Assembly: GCF_001949145.1 (NCBI RefSeq)
Contig: NW_019091391.1
Span: 707,580 to 771,579, forward strand
From: Acanthaster planci
Taxonomy: Eukaryota > Echinodermata > Asteroidea > Valvatida > Acanthasteridae
Direction: 5' to 3'
Length of the DNA stretch: 64,000 nucleotides
A program made the position numbers and the translations under genes. The notes under the pieces are model-generated. The model saw only the letters and a program-made list of their open reading frames with translations, had not been told where the DNA came from and searched no databases. Positions 60,388 to 64,000 of the stretch are shown piece by piece. Positions within the stretch are counted from its first letter, which is position 1. Each line of letters starts with the position of its first letter.

Positions 60388-60780
60388 GACGAGGACATTT
60401 TGATAGCCAGAATGAGAGTACATAACGTAGATGGAAACAAATATGACATTAGCACTGCTGTCTGGGTCACACTCTCCATCAACAACCAGCCAGTAAAAAT
60501 GGAAGTTTACACAGGGTCAGCCATCACAATACTATCCATGGCTGACTACCAGAAATTCTTCCAGGGAGACAAGTTACATCCAACCAAGATGAAACTGCAG
60601 ACTTACACGGGAGAGAAAGTCTCACCGGCAGGGTTCTTGGAGGTGAATGTTGAGTACGACAAACAGCGGTGCACTGGGAAGATCTACATCATTGATGGTG
60701 GTGGTACCCCGTTGCTTGGCCGTGACTGGCTAGCCCACATTAAATTGGACTGGCCAAAATTATTGGCTATATCGACGGCT
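60388..60780 (+). pseudogene. pro: retroviral-type aspartic protease remnant
   Basis: The frame is open from 60388, after a TAA at 60385-60387. The protease flap and core are recognisable. The C-terminal GTPLLGRDWLAHIKLDW motif is typical of gypsy protease followed by the RT connection. The catalytic D-[ST]-G triad is changed: the codon at 60508-60510 is TAC (Tyr), giving YTGSA. Without the Asp the enzyme would be inactive. The protease would have cut Gag-Pol into its parts. Confidence 0.85.
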
Positions 60781-61710
60781 GTGCCCCCAACTACAGGCAC
60801 GACTGAGGCCAAGCTGAAATCCCTGTTGAACGAATACCCAGAGCTTTTCAAGGAGGAAATTGGTGAATTGACGGGTATCAATGGGAAACTCAACCTGAAG
60901 GAGAATGCCCAGCCGGTATTTATGAAAGCCAGGCAGGTACCTTATGCCTTACGCCCAAAGGTGGAAGCCGAACTGAGAAAACTGCAGGAACAAAATATAA
61001 TCTCCCCTGTAGAGCACAGTGAATGGGTAACCCCAATTGTTCCAGTGGCAAAACTGAATGGAGGGGTAGGCATTTGTGGTGATTTTAAGGTGACGGTGAA
61101 TCCAAACCTGAACATCGATCACTACTGATTACCCAGAGTGGAAGATGTGCTTGCCACTCTCGCAGGTGGGCAGAAGTATAGCAAACTTGATTTACGGCAA
61201 GCATACTTGCACATGGTGATGGACTCGGAATCCAGAAAATTACTCACCATAAACACCCACAAAGGTCTGTTTACCTTCAACCGCCTATCATTTGGAGTAG
61301 CCTCTGCACCAGCAATCTGGCAGAGAACCATGGAGCAACTGCTTCAAGGCATACCTGGAGTCCAGTGTATCCTAGATGACATGATTATCACAGGCCATAC
61401 TGATGAGGGACATCTCAGCAATCTGAGGAGGGTCCTTGAAGTGCTCAAGCACCGTGGCCTGCGCTTGAACAAAGCAAAGTGTGTGTTCTTCAAGAACAAA
61501 GTGATCTTCTGTGGCCACGATATCTCCACCTGTGAAGGTTTGAAGAAAACCCGAGACAAGATCAAAGGGGTGAAAGATGCCCTGCATCCTACCAGAGTGA
61601 GCCGACTGCGCTCATTCCTGGGCTTGGTGAACTACTATCACCGTTTCCTACCTACATGTAATTTGGCAATTGAACTGCATCCACTGAATGAGCTTCTCCA
61701 GAAGAGCTAG
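60781..61710 (+). pseudogene. pol: reverse transcriptase remnant
   Basis: This is RT palm and fingers sequence in one frame. In order it shows FKEEIGEL, VKMKARQVPYALRPKVE-like fingers (the window reads PVFMKARQVPYALRPKVE), KLDLRQAYLHM (motif A Asp), SFGVASAPAIWQ, the active-site box ILDD at 61369-61380 (both Asp present; Tyr before Leu replaced by Ile) and FLGLVNYYHRFLP. In-frame TGA at 61126-61128 and TAG at 61708-61710 interrupt it. The role was copying element RNA into DNA in the cytoplasmic particle. Confidence 0.95.
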
Positions 61711-62109
61711 AAGTGGGTGTGGACTCCTACTTGTGAGAAGGCATTTGAGAAAGCCAAGTCCTTGATCACATCAGATGAATTTTTGACACACTATGATCCA
61801 AGCCTACATGTGAAGCTGGCATGTGACGCCTCACCCTACAGTCTTGGCGCTGTCATGTCACATGTCATGCCTGATGGTACCAAACACCCGGTAGCCTATG
61901 CATCACGTACCTTGACATCGGCTGAATGCAAGTACTCCCAAATTGACAAAGAGGCACTCACATTGGTGTGGGGGGTGAAGAAGTTTAACCTGTACCTATC
62001 AGGACAAAAGTTCACCCTGGTGACGGACCATCAACCCCTGACCTCTATCTTCAATCCTGTGAAAAGTACGTCTAGTGAGATATGCAGTCTTCCTTGGCAG
62101 TCATGATTA
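61711..62109 (+). pseudogene. pol: RNase H remnant
   Basis: It continues in the RT frame after the TAG. The catalytic set is visible as CDASPYSLG, the Glu in IDKEALTLVWG, and TDHQPL. At about 62060-62075 the frame is lost. The sequence after NPVK jumps to RYAVFLGSHDYSIEY in the next frame, without the Ala/Arg-rich segment usual in between. This points to a small deletion as well as a frameshift. The domain would have removed the RNA strand during reverse transcription. Confidence 0.92.
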
Positions 62110-62497
62110 CAGCATTGAATACAAAAACACTGCAAAACACAGCAATGCTGATGGATTATCAAGATTGCCCATGAGCCAGACTGCATCAGAACCAGCAGTT
62201 CCTGTTGATATCCTCCACATGTCACAACCTGACACACTGCCAGTCTCCAGCAGTGACATCCGCAGGGAAGTTACAGGACAAAACACTCAAAGCCGTACAA
62301 GAGAACGCCATGAAGGGATGGTCAACAGACACTGACCCAACCTTGGCAGCCTACCATAGCCGCAGAAATGAAATCACTGTACATGATGGTTGCTTGATGT
62401 GAGGACTTCGCATAATAATTCCTGATAAGTTGCGCACACAAGTCCTGAGAGAGCTCCATGAGGGTCATCTGGGTGCTGTCAAGATGAAAACTCTTGA
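62069..62497 (+). pseudogene. pol: RNase H end, linker and integrase zinc-finger start
   Basis: Frame 2 gives YSIEYKNTAKHSNADGLSRL, the typical RNase H end and tether, up to about 62265. Frame 3 then continues with KGWSTDTDPTL, a TGA at 62400-62402, and IIIPDKLRTQVLRELHEGHLG. The last part carries the two His of the integrase HHCC zinc finger. Two frame changes and one stop occur within about 430 bases. Confidence 0.85.
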
Positions 62498-62888
62498 GGA
62501 TTTGTTTGGTGGCCCAGAATTGACCACGACTTTGAAGAGTTGGCCAAGGAATGTTCCTGGTGTCAGAAAGTACAACACAACCCCGCTCAAGCCCCACTAC
62601 ATACCTGGGAATGGCTTGTTAAACCTTGGCAAAGAATTCACATCGACTACGCAGGTCCGTGCATGGGACAGATGTTCCTGGTAGTTGTTGATGCATACTC
62701 AAAATGGCCTGAAGTCATCCCAACTACCACCACAACATCCAGCCAGACCATTGACATGCTCAGGGGCATATTCTCACAACATGGTATCCCGAAACAACTT
62801 GTGAGTGATAATGACCCTCGGTTCATATCGGAGGAATTTCAAACCTTCTTGAAACGCAACGGGGTTCATCCCCTTATCGTCCATCAAC
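62498..62888 (+). pseudogene. pol: integrase core remnant (first two catalytic Asp)
   Basis: Frame 2 resumes at GFVWWPRIDHDFEELAKE, followed by CSWC, the cysteine half of the zinc finger. The catalytic core shows IHIDYAGP (first Asp, codon 62645-62647) and LVSDNDPRF (second Asp, codon 62807-62809). The frame then leaves the conserved path near 62870, before the third acidic residue. Integrase would have inserted the cDNA into host chromosomes. Confidence 0.93.
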
Positions 62889-63550
62889 AAACGGGCTTGC
62901 AGAGCATTTTGTTCAAACCTTCAAAAATGGACTGAATTCAATGGAAGGGGAGAAAGGATGAGTAAAGCAGAATTTGTGCGGCTTTCTTCTTGCTTATCGG
63001 AATGCACCACATGCCACTACTGGTCATTCTCCAGCCTACCTACTCATGGGACGACACCTCCGATCGAGACTGGACATCATAAAACCGGACATACGTCAGC
63101 GTGTTGCTCACGAACAGCTTGAGCAATCCACCTGTCACAAATCTGTGAAGCCAACCAGAAACCTGCGCAAGGGCCAACATGTGCTGGTTCGTAACTACCG
63201 AGATAGCCAGAAGTGGATCCCAGGTGTAATCCATTGCCAAACTGGGCCCAGACTCCATCTGGTGCAGAAACATTGATCAGCTTCTTGATGCCAATACTGG
63301 GAAACCACACATCTTCAACCAGCAGCCTGAGATGATCCAGCAAGACCCAGTACCCCAGATTGTTCCAGACACCACTGACCAGAAGACACCGGATTCTCCA
63401 ACCCCTACTCAATCCACGCAGACTCCGGCAGTCATCCATTCTGAAGCAGATCCACTGACTACTTCCACGGACCCAACGTCAGAGCCACCTAGCAACAAAC
63501 GTCGCTACCCACAGAGGAAATGCAAACCACCAGACAGACTGGATCTCTAA
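62889..63550 (+). pseudogene. pol: integrase C-terminal remnant
   Basis: Frame 1 carries NGLAEHFVQTFK, with the third catalytic residue Glu at 62902-62904. A TGA at 62959-62961 interrupts it, then FLLAYRNAPHATTGHSPAYL and the SH3-like GQHVLVRNYRDSQKWIPGVI follow. Near 63265 the frame shifts again to IDQLLDANTGKPHIF, and a Pro/Thr-rich tail ends in PPDRLDL and a stop at 63548-63550. Both the stop and the frame change exclude a working product. Confidence 0.9.
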
Positions 63551-63819
63551 ACTCTTACACCCCACAGGCTTTGATAGCCACCCTACTTTAAGTGGAGTTT
63601 AAAAAAAAATAAAATTTTAGGAAACTCATGTTGAGATTCCATAATACTCAGCGTTTGACGATGAAGCAAAAACAAAAGAAAGATAACATTCCCTATCCTC
63701 ATAAGCACTCAAATGAAACCAGCTAAGTTCAGTATACAATTCCAACAGCTGAACTGGACATTTGAAACTTGAAATGTGGACTTTAATGAAACTGAACCTT
63801 CATTGGCAGATACAGTTTT
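63551..63819 (+). other. retrotransposon 3' untranslated segment
   Basis: About 270 bases lie between the integrase stop and the polypurine tract. No env-like or other frame was recognised. Confidence 0.7.
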
Positions 63820-63832
63820 AGTGGGGAGGAAA
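63820..63832 (+). other. polypurine tract
   Basis: AGTGGGGAGGAAA lies directly before the TG of the 3' LTR, the expected place and composition for the plus-strand primer. Confidence 0.8.
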
Positions 63833-63999
63833 TGTTGGTTACTTGCCTCCTCTCACAATCCACCTGTTTAGCTCATTATTATGTATCTAAAGTGCGCCCT
63901 CAAGTGTTCAGGCTGTAAGCTTAAAAACTTCCAAGATGGTGAATAAATCAGGTGAGATCGTTCCATTCCTTTGTCAGTGAACCCACTCAATATGTCACA
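63833..63999 (+). repeat. 3' LTR (167 bp)
   Basis: It begins TGTTGGTTAC and ends GTCACA, the same length as the 5' LTR. AATAAA recurs near 63943. The single base after it in the window is G, which agrees with the first base of the GTAAC that flanks the 5' LTR, but one base is no test. Confidence 0.93.
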
Positions 64000-64000
64000 G

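Larger units (their letters stand above)
59653..63999 (+). mobile_element. decayed Ty3/gypsy LTR retrotransposon
   Basis: The element runs about 4.35 kb from LTR to LTR, in the order gag, protease, reverse transcriptase, RNase H, integrase. That order is diagnostic of Ty3/gypsy (Metaviridae), as opposed to Ty1/copia. The integrase ending in a RYPQRKCKPPDRLDL-type tail is common in the animal gypsy elements often annotated as K02A2.6-like. A PBS-like site follows the 5' LTR and a polypurine tract precedes the 3' LTR. In-frame stops lie at 60385, 61126, 61708, 62400 and 62959. Frame changes lie near 62070, 62265, 62495, 62870 and 63265. Much of gag and part of RNase H are deleted. It cannot move on its own. 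Confidence 0.95.

Overview
This is animal nuclear DNA, sparse in genes. It is AT-rich and rich in small repeats, and it has spliceosomal introns, SINE/MITE-like elements, microsatellites and two assembly ambiguities (114 Ns at 29641-29754 and a single N at 54770). The only host gene that can be supported is a neuropeptide GPCR of the luqin/RYamide and NPY-like type. Together with a decayed Ty3/gypsy retrotransposon and hammerhead-like motifs of the Penelope type, it suggests a marine invertebrate, possibly a deuterostome. The sequence alone does not fix the species.

Layout. 1-16182: intergenic, with a tRNA-derived SINE-like element (about 700-875, minus), two CTCF-like sites, paired palindromes at 9147-9229 and a diverged repeat pair (10141, 11751). 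16183-20237: the GPCR gene on the minus strand. Its three coding exons (20237-19503, 18310-18194, 16497-16183) have consensus splice sites, all in phase 0, and encode 388 aa. Intron 1 carries a TIR element related to one at 42.7 kb. Intron 2 carries a hammerhead-ribozyme-like motif. 20238-59652: about 39 kb with no convincing gene. It holds at least six MITE or foldback elements, tandem duplications, a 286-bp (GTT)n array and a second hammerhead-like motif at 57409-57448. 59653-63999: an LTR retrotransposon, nearly complete in outline, with two 167-bp LTRs, PBS-like and polypurine tracts, and gag, protease, RT, RNase H and integrase remnants. It is broken by in-frame stops, frameshifts, a large gag deletion and loss of the protease catalytic Asp, so it is dead.

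The genes do not form a pathway. The GPCR would act alone as a G-protein-coupled peptide receptor at the cell surface. The rest is the deposit of several transposon classes. The least routine observation is the pair of hammerhead-like motifs, about 40 kb apart, which share one architecture: CTGANGA, an extra A, stem II, GAAA, GCTH, then a closing stem I.
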